A program made the translations under genes and the position numbers. Under the pieces are notes generated by a model that was given only the letters and a program-made list of their open reading frames with translations, was not told the origin of the DNA and did no database searches. A stretch of 46,050 nt of DNA. Source: Aeromonadales bacterium (lineage in GTDB: Bacteria > Pseudomonadota > Gammaproteobacteria > Enterobacterales > Succinivibrionaceae). Of this stretch, positions 18,667 through 26,985 are shown one piece after another. Location of the stretch: positions 1-46,050 of the forward strand of contig JAAYPN010000084.1 of the NCBI GenBank assembly GCA_012519775.1, read 5' to 3'. The first letter of the stretch is position 1; every line of letters begins with the position of its first letter.

Positions 18667-18688
18667 TAATCCACCGAGTTTCCCACAG
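18667..18688 (+). repeat. 22-bp direct repeat, copy 2
   Basis: Identical to 17784-17805, 883 bases away. Here it runs on into GGTTGTGGAATT, which adds a weak inverted box at 18691-18699. The two copies lie near the left and right ends of the box-rich region. Confidence 0.85.
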
Positions 18689-18884
18689 GTTGTGGAATTT
18701 TGTGCAAAACAAAGAAATTTGCGTTTTTTCTTTCATTTCTGAAATTATGTAATGTTACTTTTTGTGGATTACGAATGTGAATTGATGATGATTTAAAGTA
18801 GAAAATGAAAATTTTACTTTTACTATCTAATGCTTCAAGGCACTTAATATTTGATAAAATGACTAAAATTTTTAAGGACTTACT

Positions 18885-20441
18885 GTGGCTAAATCAAAAC
18901 TATTAAGATCGGGCGCCATAACAGCTAGCGCTACTTTTATGTCCAGAATTCTGGGCATGCTCCGTGACATTGCAATTGCATCTTTATTAGGTGCCTCACT
19001 ATCAGCTGACGTATATTTCTTTGCTAACCGCATTCCTAATTTCTTTAGACGACTTTTTGCTGAAGGAGCATTCTCTCAGGCATTCGTTCCTGTAATGAGT
19101 AAAACCAAAGAAGAAGGAGATAAAGAAAAGCTAAAGGTTCTCTTAAATAAGACAGCTGGTACCCTAGGTGCCATTGTGCTTATGGTAACGATAATAGGTA
19201 TGTTAGCCTCCCCTGTACTTACAGCATTCTTTGGCTGGGGTTGGTATCAGGCATATCTTGATAATACTAAAGATGCCATTAAGTTCACTCAGGCAAGTTA
19301 TCTTTTAAAAATTACTTTCCCGTACCTTTTCTTTATTACCTTAACTGCACTTACATCGGCAATATTAAACGTATATGGAAAGTTTTTAATTCCTGCCATT
19401 ACTCCATGCGTTTTAAATGTGGTGTTAATTGTCACCTGTTATTTTGTAGCACCATACTTTAATGATCCTAACGTGGTTTTAGCCTATGGTATGGTTGTAG
19501 GTGGTGTATTGCAGCTTATTCTGCAGATACCTTTTATTCTCAGATTAAAACTTTTTATTATTCCAAAATTCGACTGGAATCATGAGGGTGTCAAAAAGAT
19601 TAGAAAACTTATGCTGCCTGCTATTGTGGGAATTTCAGCAAGTCAGATTAACCTTATCGTAAATACAGCATTAGCATCATTTTTAGCAACAGGTGCCATC
19701 TCTTATTTATATTACTCAGACAGATTATTAGAGTTTCCTATCGGTATCTTTGCTGTGGCTATTTCCACTGTGATTTTACCATCCCTCTCAAAGATTGATA
19801 TTTCAAAAGATCATGACAAATATGTAAACACCCTAGACTGGGGTGTAAGATTGGTACTGTTTTTAGGTATCCCATCTATGTGCGGTATGATTGCGCTAAA
19901 AGAGCCTATCTTGCGTACAATCTTTATGAGAGGCGCCTTTACAGCCGATCATGTAGCTTTATCATCAGCATCGTTACTAGCATCTGTATCAGGCCTATGC
20001 GCTATTATGCTAGTTCGCGTTATCGTACAGGGATTTGCTGCAATTGAGGATACAAAAACCCCTGTAAGATGCTCTGTAGTTGCAATCTTTGCAAATATTA
20101 TCTTCAATCTGATTCTGGTATGGCCTTTAGACTATATTGGTCTTGCTCTTTCAACAGCATTAGCTGCCTACGTGAACATTTCACTGTTACTTTATTTTCT
20201 GCATAAAAGAAAGATTTATAACCTCTCAAAGGCAACCATTCTCTTTACCTTAAAGGCACTTATTGCAGGTACTGCTATGGCAGTATCTTTAAAGTATATT
20301 GCTCCAGGTTTTGATAAATGGGTGGAAATGACTACTCTTGAGGCGGTATTACACTTAACTTTATACGTAGGGGTAGGCGGATTTATCTATATTCTTGTAT
20401 GTGCTCTTTTAGGAATTAAGCTTAAAACCTTAAGAATGTAG
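18885..20441 (+). CDS. murJ: Lipid II flippase MurJ
   Basis: Moves lipid II across the inner membrane for peptidoglycan synthesis. 518 residues against 511 in E. coli, and almost wholly hydrophobic with about 14 predicted helices. Recognisable MOP-superfamily stretches are SRILGMLRDIAIASLLGAS, NFFRRLFAEGAFSQAFVPV, ASQINLIVNTALASFL and YYSDRLLEFPIGIFAVAIST. The start is GTG, with AAGGA 8 bases upstream. It is the first plus-strand gene to the right of the DnaA-box-like region. Confidence 0.96.
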   Translation: MAKSKLLRSGAITASATFMSRILGMLRDIAIASLLGASLSADVYFFANRIPNFFRRLFAEGAFSQAFVPVMSKTKEEGDKEKLKVLLNKTAGTLGAIVLMVTIIGMLASPVLTAFFGWGWYQAYLDNTKDAIKFTQASYLLKITFPYLFFITLTALTSAILNVYGKFLIPAITPCVLNVVLIVTCYFVAPYFNDPNVVLAYGMVVGGVLQLILQIPFILRLKLFIIPKFDWNHEGVKKIRKLMLPAIVGISASQINLIVNTALASFLATGAISYLYYSDRLLEFPIGIFAVAISTVILPSLSKIDISKDHDKYVNTLDWGVRLVLFLGIPSMCGMIALKEPILRTIFMRGAFTADHVALSSASLLASVSGLCAIMLVRVIVQGFAAIEDTKTPVRCSVVAIFANIIFNLILVWPLDYIGLALSTALAAYVNISLLLYFLHKRKIYNLSKATILFTLKALIAGTAMAVSLKYIAPGFDKWVEMTTLEAVLHLTLYVGVGGFIYILVCALLGIKLKTLRM

Positions 20442-20576
20442 CTGTGTAACCATTTGATAAATGATGAAAAAATGTAAATTAACGCACAATTATGAAATCC
20501 AAAAGTGGCTTTGTTTTATTTATATCTTATAGTAAGGTTATGTACAAAGGTATAGATAAGAACTAGGAGTTAACGT

Positions 20577-21497
20577 ATGAAACAGTATAACCGTATATTA
20601 GTGGTAGCAGAGCCCAAAAAGGATGTGCAGGTTGCTTTAAAGCGTGCGTTAGACATTACCAGGTTCAATCCAAGAGCTGTAATTACCTTTTTAAGAGTTG
20701 CCTATGACTATTCATATGATCTTCTCATTCTAAACAAGCTCAAGGAAAAGCCTGTTCACGATGATATTGAACAGACCTATATTGAGAGCATGGAAAAGAC
20801 CATTGAACTTTACAGAAATCAGTGCAATTCAGAGACTACCATTATTCCAAAGGTGGTTGAAAGTAAAGATGTTGGTGAGGCCGTTGTTGATGAAATCAAC
20901 GGTGGTAAATATGATTTAATCATTAAAGCCGCCAACCATCACGGTGTTTTAGACTCAATTATCTTTACCCCTATTGACTGGTATATCCTAAGAAAATCTC
21001 AGATCCCTGTTATCATTGCAAAGGATACTAACTTTGCTGAAGGCGGTAATATTGTCGTATGTGTGGATTTCTCTGTTAAAGAGCATTCACTTGCAAATAC
21101 CGCAATGCTTCGCGAAGCTCAGATTCTAGCTAAACTTACCAAGGGCACTATTCATTTAGTAAACTCAGCACCTGTATACCTTCCAAGTATCATGCTTGAG
21201 GTTCCTCACTACTCTCCTGCCTTATATGAGGAGAATGTTGTTAAAGAGCATAAGAACAGACTAAGAGCTTTTGCTCAGAAACACCATATTCCAGAAAGTC
21301 AGTGTCATACCCGGGAAGGTATGCCTGATGATGTGATCCCACAGATCTGCAATGAGCTTAATGCACGTGCAGTATTTATCGGATCAGCAGGTCGTACCGG
21401 CGTAATGGCAGCACTAATAGGTAATACCTGTGAGGAAATCGTTGATGATATCGATGCTGATTTATATGTGCTAAACAGCAAGACCATCAACAAATAA
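20577..21497 (+). CDS. uspE: Universal stress protein UspE
   Basis: 306 residues with two tandem Usp domains, as in E. coli UspE. Specific family stretches are conserved: HHGVLDSIIFTPIDWYILRKSQIPVIIAKD at the end of domain one and VFIGSAGRTGVMAALIGNTCEEIVDDIDADLYVL at the end of domain two. AGGAG lies before the ATG. In E. coli UspE affects motility, adhesion and UV resistance; its ligand is not certain. A diverged paralogue lies on the minus strand at 11234-12121. Confidence 0.93.
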   Translation: MKQYNRILVVAEPKKDVQVALKRALDITRFNPRAVITFLRVAYDYSYDLLILNKLKEKPVHDDIEQTYIESMEKTIELYRNQCNSETTIIPKVVESKDVGEAVVDEINGGKYDLIIKAANHHGVLDSIIFTPIDWYILRKSQIPVIIAKDTNFAEGGNIVVCVDFSVKEHSLANTAMLREAQILAKLTKGTIHLVNSAPVYLPSIMLEVPHYSPALYEENVVKEHKNRLRAFAQKHHIPESQCHTREGMPDDVIPQICNELNARAVFIGSAGRTGVMAALIGNTCEEIVDDIDADLYVLNSKTINK

Positions 21498-21545
21498 TCA
21501 AAATTGGCAAAAGACAGACAAACTATTCATATTTAGTTGTCGTAA

Positions 21546-21587
21546 GCGCCGCAGATACAAATTCCACTTTTTCTGTGGCGCCTTTTT
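21546..21587 (+). terminator. Rho-independent terminator after uspE
   Basis: A 10-bp GC-rich stem with one G-U pair (21546-21555 with 21572-21581), a 16-base loop, and T-run 21583-21587. Confidence 0.75.
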
Positions 21588-21669
21588 GCGCATATCTAAA
21601 GCATATCTTCAGTTTAATAAAGTTTTTCTGCTCTATTTTTGAATATTAGATTTATATATTAAGCAAACT

Positions 21670-21685
21670 GCACTAAAATTGGTGC
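21670..21685. promoter_or_regulatory. NtrC-like dyad upstream of the broken AEC gene
   Basis: GCAC-TAAAATTG-GTGC is very like the enteric NtrC site (TGCACTAAAATGGTGCA), but with 8 rather than 7 bases between half-sites. It lies 62-77 bases before the ATG of the AEC pseudogene. A TACAAT -10-like element is at 21714-21719. The link to NtrC is only by resemblance. Confidence 0.35.
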
Positions 21686-21746
21686 GTCATTTTTATCTGA
21701 CAAATAAATTCGCTACAATCTAGAAAAAATAAATAGAGCTTTAATC

Positions 21747-22686
21747 ATGTCAGATCTTAATAAATGCCTATACAGTACTTTTAATCTTTCTAGTAGGTTA
21801 TCTGTTTAAGCGCTTTAGCCTGGTGGATATAGCAACTGCCAGAAAACTATCCTATGTAGTAATGTATGTAACTCTTCCTTGTGCAATCTTATTTGGAAAT
21901 TCGCAGGGAATTGAAATTGAATTAATCCTCTTTTTTATTCTGCTCATTGCCTTTGCTGTAATTTTTCCTCTTTCTGTTTGTTGGATTTTTCTCTATCACA
22001 AAGATCCTGACCGCTGTGTTTAATCCATGCTCAATTTAGGTGGATTTAATATCGGTAACTTTGTTCTGCCATTCATGCATAATGTGTTAACACCTGAGGG
22101 TTTTATTGCGCTGTGCCTATTTGATGTGATAAACGCCTTCTTCTGCTTTGGCGGTGTTTACTGCATGGCTTTATGGTTTAACAGAAAAGGCTTTGTAACA
22201 AAAGATCATATCGATTTAAAGAGAATTATAATTGAGCTTTCAAAGTCAGTTACCTCATACTGCTGCATCATCTCAATCTGTCTTTCAGCACTATCCATTC
22301 ATATTGATGAGACCATTTTGCATCCATTGAAGGTAATAGGAGGCTCTAATACCTTCTTATGCATGTTCATCATTGGTGTGGCTTTGAACTTTGATATTTC
22401 AATTGCAAAATTATCAGGCATTATAAAAATGCTGTTTTTGCGTTATGGACTTGCGCTGACAGCTGCTGTTGCCTTATGGACTCTTCTTCCATACAGCAAT
22501 GATGTGAAACTTATTCTTGTGGTGATTGTATTTGCGCCTATCACTTCTTTTGCACCAATTACAGCAATCAGAAGTCTGCCTGAGTTTGCTGAGGATTCGG
22601 CTAATCTGAACATGGTTTCTGTAATTACCTCAGTAATTATTATTACTGCTATAAATACACTGATACCACTTATTATGTCACTATAA
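21747..22686 (+). pseudogene. Broken AEC-family (auxin efflux carrier-type) transporter
   Basis: The ATG at 21747 begins MSDLNK, but the hydrophobic transporter sequence (YTVLLIFLVGYLFKRFSLVDIATARKLS) runs in a different frame from about 21766. A frameshift therefore lies within the first ~6-7 codons. That frame then meets an in-frame TAA at 22021-22023 between DPDRCV and SMLNLGGFNIGNFVLPFM, and continues without a gap to 22686. Total length and ~10 membrane helices fit the AEC family (about 310 residues), which includes malate and auxin permeases. Remaining sequence is well preserved, so the inactivation looks recent. The substrate is unknown. Confidence 0.85.
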
Positions 22687-22688
22687 AA

Positions 22689-23441
22689 TTATTTATAAGC
22701 GATAACGTAATGCCACTTCCAGGTAAGCCTAACGCCTTTATCGCTTTTATAGTTCTGCTCATACTTTTCAATAAACTCGTTCAATTGAGTTTTTGTCCAG
22801 ATCCTTCCAGATAACCCGCTTACACCAGTACGCTTAAAGCTTCTTAACATGCTTTTCACGTCTTTATAGTAAAGTACGATTTCTCGTGGCATTAGAGTGT
22901 AACAAGGGAAAATTCCTGAGAGCATTTTCTGAAGAGTTTTCTGATATTTATAGGCAAGAGATAAACCCGAGCAGTGTTTAATCTCGGCAAAATTTCCCTC
23001 AGAAAAAATTGAAAAGGCAAGACAGCCATTGTCTTTTAGGTAGTATTTGAAATCTTTTAAAACTTTTTCAAGATCACTCATCCACTGCAGGCAGGCATTA
23101 GATATGATTAAATCGAATCGGTCCTGCTCTTTAAAATCAAGCGACTCGGCATCTTTTATAAGATAGGATACGCGCTCACTTTCTGGTACTGCGTTTTTGC
23201 AGTGCAATAGCATAGACTTGCTAATGTCATTTAGTATAAGGTGTTTAAAATCAAGATTATCAGCAATCATTTTTGATAAAAGACCTGTACCGCAGCCGAT
23301 CTCTAAGATTTCATCATATGGCTGAGATTCAACTCTATCAATAAGCTCACGTGCCATGACCGCCTGGACATTGGCATCATTCTGATAACTATCAGAGGCT
23401 CTTGAAAAACGCTGCTCTACTAAATTCTTGTTAACTAACAT
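22689..23441 (-). CDS. bioC: Malonyl-ACP O-methyltransferase BioC
   Basis: Methylates malonyl-ACP with SAM so that the fatty-acid system can build the pimeloyl chain of biotin. 250 residues. Family pattern: VEQRFSRASDSYQNDANVQAVMA at the N-terminus, SAM motif ILEIGCGTGLLS (~44-55), DLIISNACLQWM (motif II), and LKDNGCLAFSIF. Last gene of a bioF-bioG-bioC run, overlapping the bioG stop by one base. It converges with the AEC pseudogene. Confidence 0.93.
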   Translation of the reverse strand: MLVNKNLVEQRFSRASDSYQNDANVQAVMARELIDRVESQPYDEILEIGCGTGLLSKMIADNLDFKHLILNDISKSMLLHCKNAVPESERVSYLIKDAESLDFKEQDRFDLIISNACLQWMSDLEKVLKDFKYYLKDNGCLAFSIFSEGNFAEIKHCSGLSLAYKYQKTLQKMLSGIFPCYTLMPREIVLYYKDVKSMLRSFKRTGVSGLSGRIWTKTQLNEFIEKYEQNYKSDKGVRLTWKWHYVIAYK

Positions 23442-24100
23442 TATGACTCTAAAACTTTTTTTATTATATCAAGGCTATAATGAGCAATATCTTCACATAC
23501 AACAGATGTATCTGTCTTATCCCATGCTGATAGCTGATTTTTAGGAGTGATAATTTTATCTTTATTACCGACAATTGCCAAATCATAATTGAAATTTTCA
23601 ACAGATGGAATGATGGCAAGCTCTTTAATATAGTTTAATTCAGCCTTTAATGAATCAATGCTTCTTTTAGGTTTTGTATTGACATACTCCTGATACAGGG
23701 CTGCATTTAAACACATTCTACGAATGAATTTTGCGTAGGTATCCTCATTTAAGGCATCAATTGTAGCCTGCCACAAAACCATAGGAATACCGTAGTTATC
23801 ATCAATGCCGGCTATTGTACCGTTGATGGCTGTAGCTTTTGTAACCTTTGATAATAAAGATGCCTTATTAAGGACTTTAGGTGCAATCATTACACCCATT
23901 GACCAGGCAACAAGCTCAATTGCCTTGTAATTTTTCAGCTTTTCGCAGTCAAAATCTAATGACTCATAGTCATAAACAATAGCATAATCATCCTTTGTGC
24001 ACTCTTTTGTAACCTCAAAGGGAGTTGCATCCTGTCCATAACCTAAAAAGAACAGCTTTAGAGAGTCAGTGCCGTTTTGCTTTAAAAATTCAATTTTCAT
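23441..24100 (-). CDS. bioG: Pimeloyl-ACP methyl ester esterase BioG
   Basis: Removes the methyl ester from pimeloyl-ACP methyl ester, ending chain growth in the BioC pathway; a functional replacement for E. coli BioH. 219 residues, matching the DUF452/BioG family. The nucleophile motif is AWSMGV with Ser67, and a C-terminal AHYSLD carries the probable catalytic His. Its place between bioF and bioC, with 1-2 base junctions on both sides, strongly supports the role. Confidence 0.93.
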   Translation of the reverse strand: MKIEFLKQNGTDSLKLFFLGYGQDATPFEVTKECTKDDYAIVYDYESLDFDCEKLKNYKAIELVAWSMGVMIAPKVLNKASLLSKVTKATAINGTIAGIDDNYGIPMVLWQATIDALNEDTYAKFIRRMCLNAALYQEYVNTKPKRSIDSLKAELNYIKELAIIPSVENFNYDLAIVGNKDKIITPKNQLSAWDKTDTSVVCEDIAHYSLDIIKKVLES

Positions 24101-24102
24101 AA

Positions 24103-25266
24103 TCAGATTCTGAATGCTTTAATGGTTTTTGCTAGTTTCTCGACTTCACTATCTGTAAGTGATGCAGTAAGTGATAAGCGTAATCTTGCCTTGCCTAAAG
24201 GAACTGTAGGATGACGGATTGGCATTGCATAAAAACCGTTATCTCTAAAGAAGGCAAATGCCTTAATTGCCTTGTCATTATCGCCTGTAATAAAAGGAAT
24301 GATTTGAGATGATGACACGTTCTCATAACCGCACTCAATTAAGGTCTCATGAATAAAGTCACTGATTCTATACAATCTGTCTCTTAGTGCCTGTGCCTTT
24401 TGCATGTACTTTAACATAAAGGCATTGTGAGCAAAGGTAAATGGAGATAGCGCAGTTGAGAAGATTAAAGAGCGAGTGGTATTTATAAAGTAGTCATGAG
24501 CTACTTTATTTGATAAAAGACAGGCTCCCTGTGAGCCTAAACCTTTACCGAAGGTTGTCAGGATAAAATCAATGTCTGATAGCTTGTTCTCACTTGCGCA
24601 AAAACCTGCTCCATTATCGTTATAAAGACAGAATGAATGAGCCTCATCAACATAGATGTAAACATTGTCATAGCGCTTTTTTAAGGCAACTAAAGCATTT
24701 AAATCGCACTTGTCGCCATCCATACTAAAGACAGCTTCTGTAACAATGATAATAGAATCATATTTCTCATGATTTGCCTCAATAAGTCTTTGCAGGTGTT
24801 CATAATCATTATGAGCATAGCGAAGACATTTACCCTCAGCGCCCTTAATACCGTTGATAATTGATGCATGGGCAAGCTTATCTGCAATAATAAGATTCTC
24901 TTTAGTTGCAAGAGCTCCAATTAAACCGCTGTTAGCTGCAAAGCCGCTTGTAAAGAAAAGAGCTGATTTATTAAATAGTGACTCCATTACCTCTGTCGCC
25001 TCAAGGTAACTCTCATGAGCACCTGTAAGAAGTGGCGAACCAGATGAGCTTTGCCTGATATAAGGACCTGATACGCTATCTAAAAATTCCTTTGCAAGAT
25101 TAAGATTAGATGCAAGACCTAAATAATCATTTGAAGATAGGTTGATGTAATCTTTGTTATCTACGATAATTTTACTTTGATGCTGACTTTTAGCGACGAT
25201 AGTGCGCAGTTTTCCTGCCTTTAGATTCTCGTCTAAAAGCTGCTGCATGTTCATATATAAACTCAA
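24103..25266 (-). CDS. bioF: 8-amino-7-oxononanoate synthase
   Basis: PLP enzyme joining pimeloyl-ACP and alanine to give KAPA in biotin synthesis. 387 residues. Visible: NLSSNDYLGLA, GSPLLTGAH, EAVFSMDGD, YVDEAHSF with the PLP-contacting Asp and His, and TFGKGLGSQGA with the Schiff-base Lys near residue 239. The TTG at 25266 is a plausible start because AGAAGG lies 5 bases upstream; an ATG at 25254 has a weaker site. First gene of bioFGC; bioA, bioB and bioD are not in the window. Confidence 0.94.
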   Translation of the reverse strand: MSLYMNMQQLLDENLKAGKLRTIVAKSQHQSKIIVDNKDYINLSSNDYLGLASNLNLAKEFLDSVSGPYIRQSSSGSPLLTGAHESYLEATEVMESLFNKSALFFTSGFAANSGLIGALATKENLIIADKLAHASIINGIKGAEGKCLRYAHNDYEHLQRLIEANHEKYDSIIIVTEAVFSMDGDKCDLNALVALKKRYDNVYIYVDEAHSFCLYNDNGAGFCASENKLSDIDFILTTFGKGLGSQGACLLSNKVAHDYFINTTRSLIFSTALSPFTFAHNAFMLKYMQKAQALRDRLYRISDFIHETLIECGYENVSSSQIIPFITGDNDKAIKAFAFFRDNGFYAMPIRHPTVPLGKARLRLSLTASLTDSEVEKLAKTIKAFRI

Positions 25267-25330
25267 AACAACCTTCTTATTTTTTAGATAATTATTTAGT
25301 TCTTCATTATATAGGTATCAGACATAAACT

Positions 25331-25372
25331 GCCTATTTAATCTTTTTTTGTCAATTCAGGCAATTAATAGGC
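25331..25372. promoter_or_regulatory. Inverted repeat upstream of bioF
   Basis: GCCTATTTAAT (25331-25341) and AATTAATAGGC (25362-25372) face each other across 20 bases, between the divergent bioF and pepD starts. The arms differ from the known BirA operator half-sites. It is a candidate operator for the bio operon by position only. Confidence 0.35.
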
Positions 25373-25452
25373 GAACTGACTTTTAAAGAAGAATTTTTCA
25401 AAAAAAACACAGTATATTATACGTATATGCAAATTTTTTTATAAATCCCATG

Positions 25453-25458
25453 TATAAT
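25453..25458 (+). promoter_or_regulatory. Possible -10 element of pepD
   Basis: A perfect TATAAT, 64 bases before the GTG of pepD, directly preceded by TG. No convincing -35 lies at the normal distance. Confidence 0.3.
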
Positions 25459-25521
25459 ACTCAAACTTCCCCTATCAAAAGATTATAATATTGTCAAACT
25501 CAACGAAAATTAGGTAAAAAA

Positions 25522-26967
25522 GTGAGCATTTCAATTTCAGATCTTGAGCCAAAGGCGCTTTGGTCGATTTTTGACAGAGTTACATCTATTCCTCGCCCTT
25601 CAGGACATGAGCAGAAAATTGCTAAGTTTATTATGGATTTTGCAAAAGCTCATCAAAAATCCTGCACAATGGACGAAACAGGAAATGTCATTATCGAAGT
25701 TGAAAGCAATAATGGCAAAAATGCCCCCCTGGTAATTTTACAGGGTCACATGGATATGGTACCTGTTGTTGAATCAGGTTACAGCCATGACTTTTTAAAC
25801 GATCCTATCGATACCTACATTGACAATAATAAGGTTAAGGCTCATCACACCACTTTAGGTGCTGACAATGGTATTGCCATTGCAATGATGCTTGCTTTAA
25901 TCTCAGAACCATCATATAAGCACGGACCATTGCGTCTTATCTTTACAGTTGAGGAAGAAACCTCAATGAAAGGTGCCAGCCTTTTAGATAAGAAATATCT
26001 TCAGGGAGATTATCTAATCAATCTTGATTCTGAGGATAACGGCTATGTATTTGCAAGCTGTGCAGGCTCCTGCGATATCAACATCGGATTCGGTTACGAC
26101 ACTGTAAAAACAGAAAACACCAGATCACTTGAGATCTCATTAGATGGTTTCAACGGTGGTCATTCAGGTGCCGACATTCACCTAGGTCGCGCTAATGCCA
26201 TCAAGGTTTTAGCTACCATGCTAAATGATCTCGCTGAAGACTATGATTTCTTTATCGAATCAATCGATGGTGGCTTTGTAAGAAATTCAATTCCTACAAA
26301 GGCAAAGGTAACATTAGCGGTAGATGAGTGCGAGTTTGATGCTTTTAAGGATGCTGCAGTTAAATGCTTTAATGAGGTTTATGAGATTTTCAGTACAACC
26401 GATCCTAAAGCTACATGCACTTTAAAAGATACCGATACAGTAAACTCACTTGCCTACGCTCAGACACTTGATTTAATTCATTTACTTGTAGCTCTACCAG
26501 ATGGTATTGAGAGAATGTCACCTGTTTATGAGGGTATTGTTGAAACCTCTATAAATCTTGGTGTTGTAAAAACTCTTGATAATGCTATTGAGATTTCTCT
26601 ACTGCCTCGCTCATTATCAGGCAGAGCATTAGAAAAAGAGACTGCAAAGGTTTTAGCTTTATGTGACCTTACTGATTCAGTAGAGGTTAGTGTATCTAAT
26701 TTACATGAAGCATGGGAATCAGCTTCTCATACCCATTTAATTGAAGTTTTAGATAAGTGCTACAAGGAAATTACAGGATGTAATTTCAAAATCACAGCTC
26801 TTCATGCAGGAGTTGAATGTGCTCAGTTTGCAAAGGCTAATAAGGAATTACAGCTTATTTCCATTGGCCCAACCATTGAACACCCACACTCAATTGACGA
26901 GTGCTTGGATATTGAAGGCACAAATCAGATTTTTTCAACCGTATGTCGCGCTTTAGCGATACTTTAA
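25522..26967 (+). CDS. pepD: Aminoacyl-histidine dipeptidase (peptidase D, M20C)
   Basis: Cytosolic metallo-dipeptidase of broad specificity. 481 residues against 485 in E. coli. Metal and catalytic motifs can be read in order: LQGHMDMVPVV, LGADNGIAIAM, EEETSMKGA with the general-base Glu, INLDSED, FNGGHSGADIHLGRANA, and HAGVECAQF near the C-terminus. GTG start with AGG about 8 bases before it. Followed by the malZ-like gene after an 18-base gap; the two may be cotranscribed. Confidence 0.95.
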   Translation: MSISISDLEPKALWSIFDRVTSIPRPSGHEQKIAKFIMDFAKAHQKSCTMDETGNVIIEVESNNGKNAPLVILQGHMDMVPVVESGYSHDFLNDPIDTYIDNNKVKAHHTTLGADNGIAIAMMLALISEPSYKHGPLRLIFTVEEETSMKGASLLDKKYLQGDYLINLDSEDNGYVFASCAGSCDINIGFGYDTVKTENTRSLEISLDGFNGGHSGADIHLGRANAIKVLATMLNDLAEDYDFFIESIDGGFVRNSIPTKAKVTLAVDECEFDAFKDAAVKCFNEVYEIFSTTDPKATCTLKDTDTVNSLAYAQTLDLIHLLVALPDGIERMSPVYEGIVETSINLGVVKTLDNAIEISLLPRSLSGRALEKETAKVLALCDLTDSVEVSVSNLHEAWESASHTHLIEVLDKCYKEITGCNFKITALHAGVECAQFAKANKELQLISIGPTIEHPHSIDECLDIEGTNQIFSTVCRALAIL

Positions 26968-26985
26968 TAACAAGGAAGGCTCATT

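Larger units (their letters stand above)
17546..18884. other. Gene-free AT-rich region with a dense DnaA-box-like cluster: candidate oriC or DnaA-binding locus
   Basis: A 1.34-kb spacer between divergent frsA and murJ holds no plausible gene. It has at least twelve 9-mers within two mismatches of the DnaA box TTATCCACA. TTTCCCACAG occurs on the plus strand at 17741, 17796, 18127, 18315, 18613 and 18679. TTTTCCACA occurs at 17765 (+), 18138 (-) and 18149 (+). TTACCCACA lies at 18648 (+), TTATCCACT at 17821 (-), and TAATCCACA at 18763 (-). Weaker copies lie at 17784, 18303 and 18667. Very AT-rich blocks at ~18160-18260 and ~18360-18610 could serve as unwinding elements. No GATC was seen. Nearby genes are not the usual dnaA, mnmG or mioC neighbours, so a DnaA-titration locus is the main alternative. 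Confidence 0.55.

Noticed and set aside
17546-18884. CRISPR array or mobile-element ends as explanation for the repeats
   Set aside because: The repeated units are 9-22 bases, irregularly spaced and on both strands, with no equal spacers, no transposase and no target duplications.
21747-22686. Stop-codon recoding or selenocysteine as the reason for the in-frame stop
   Set aside because: The stop is TAA and a frameshift is also present; other broken genes here carry TGA and TAG, while intact genes use all three as normal stops.
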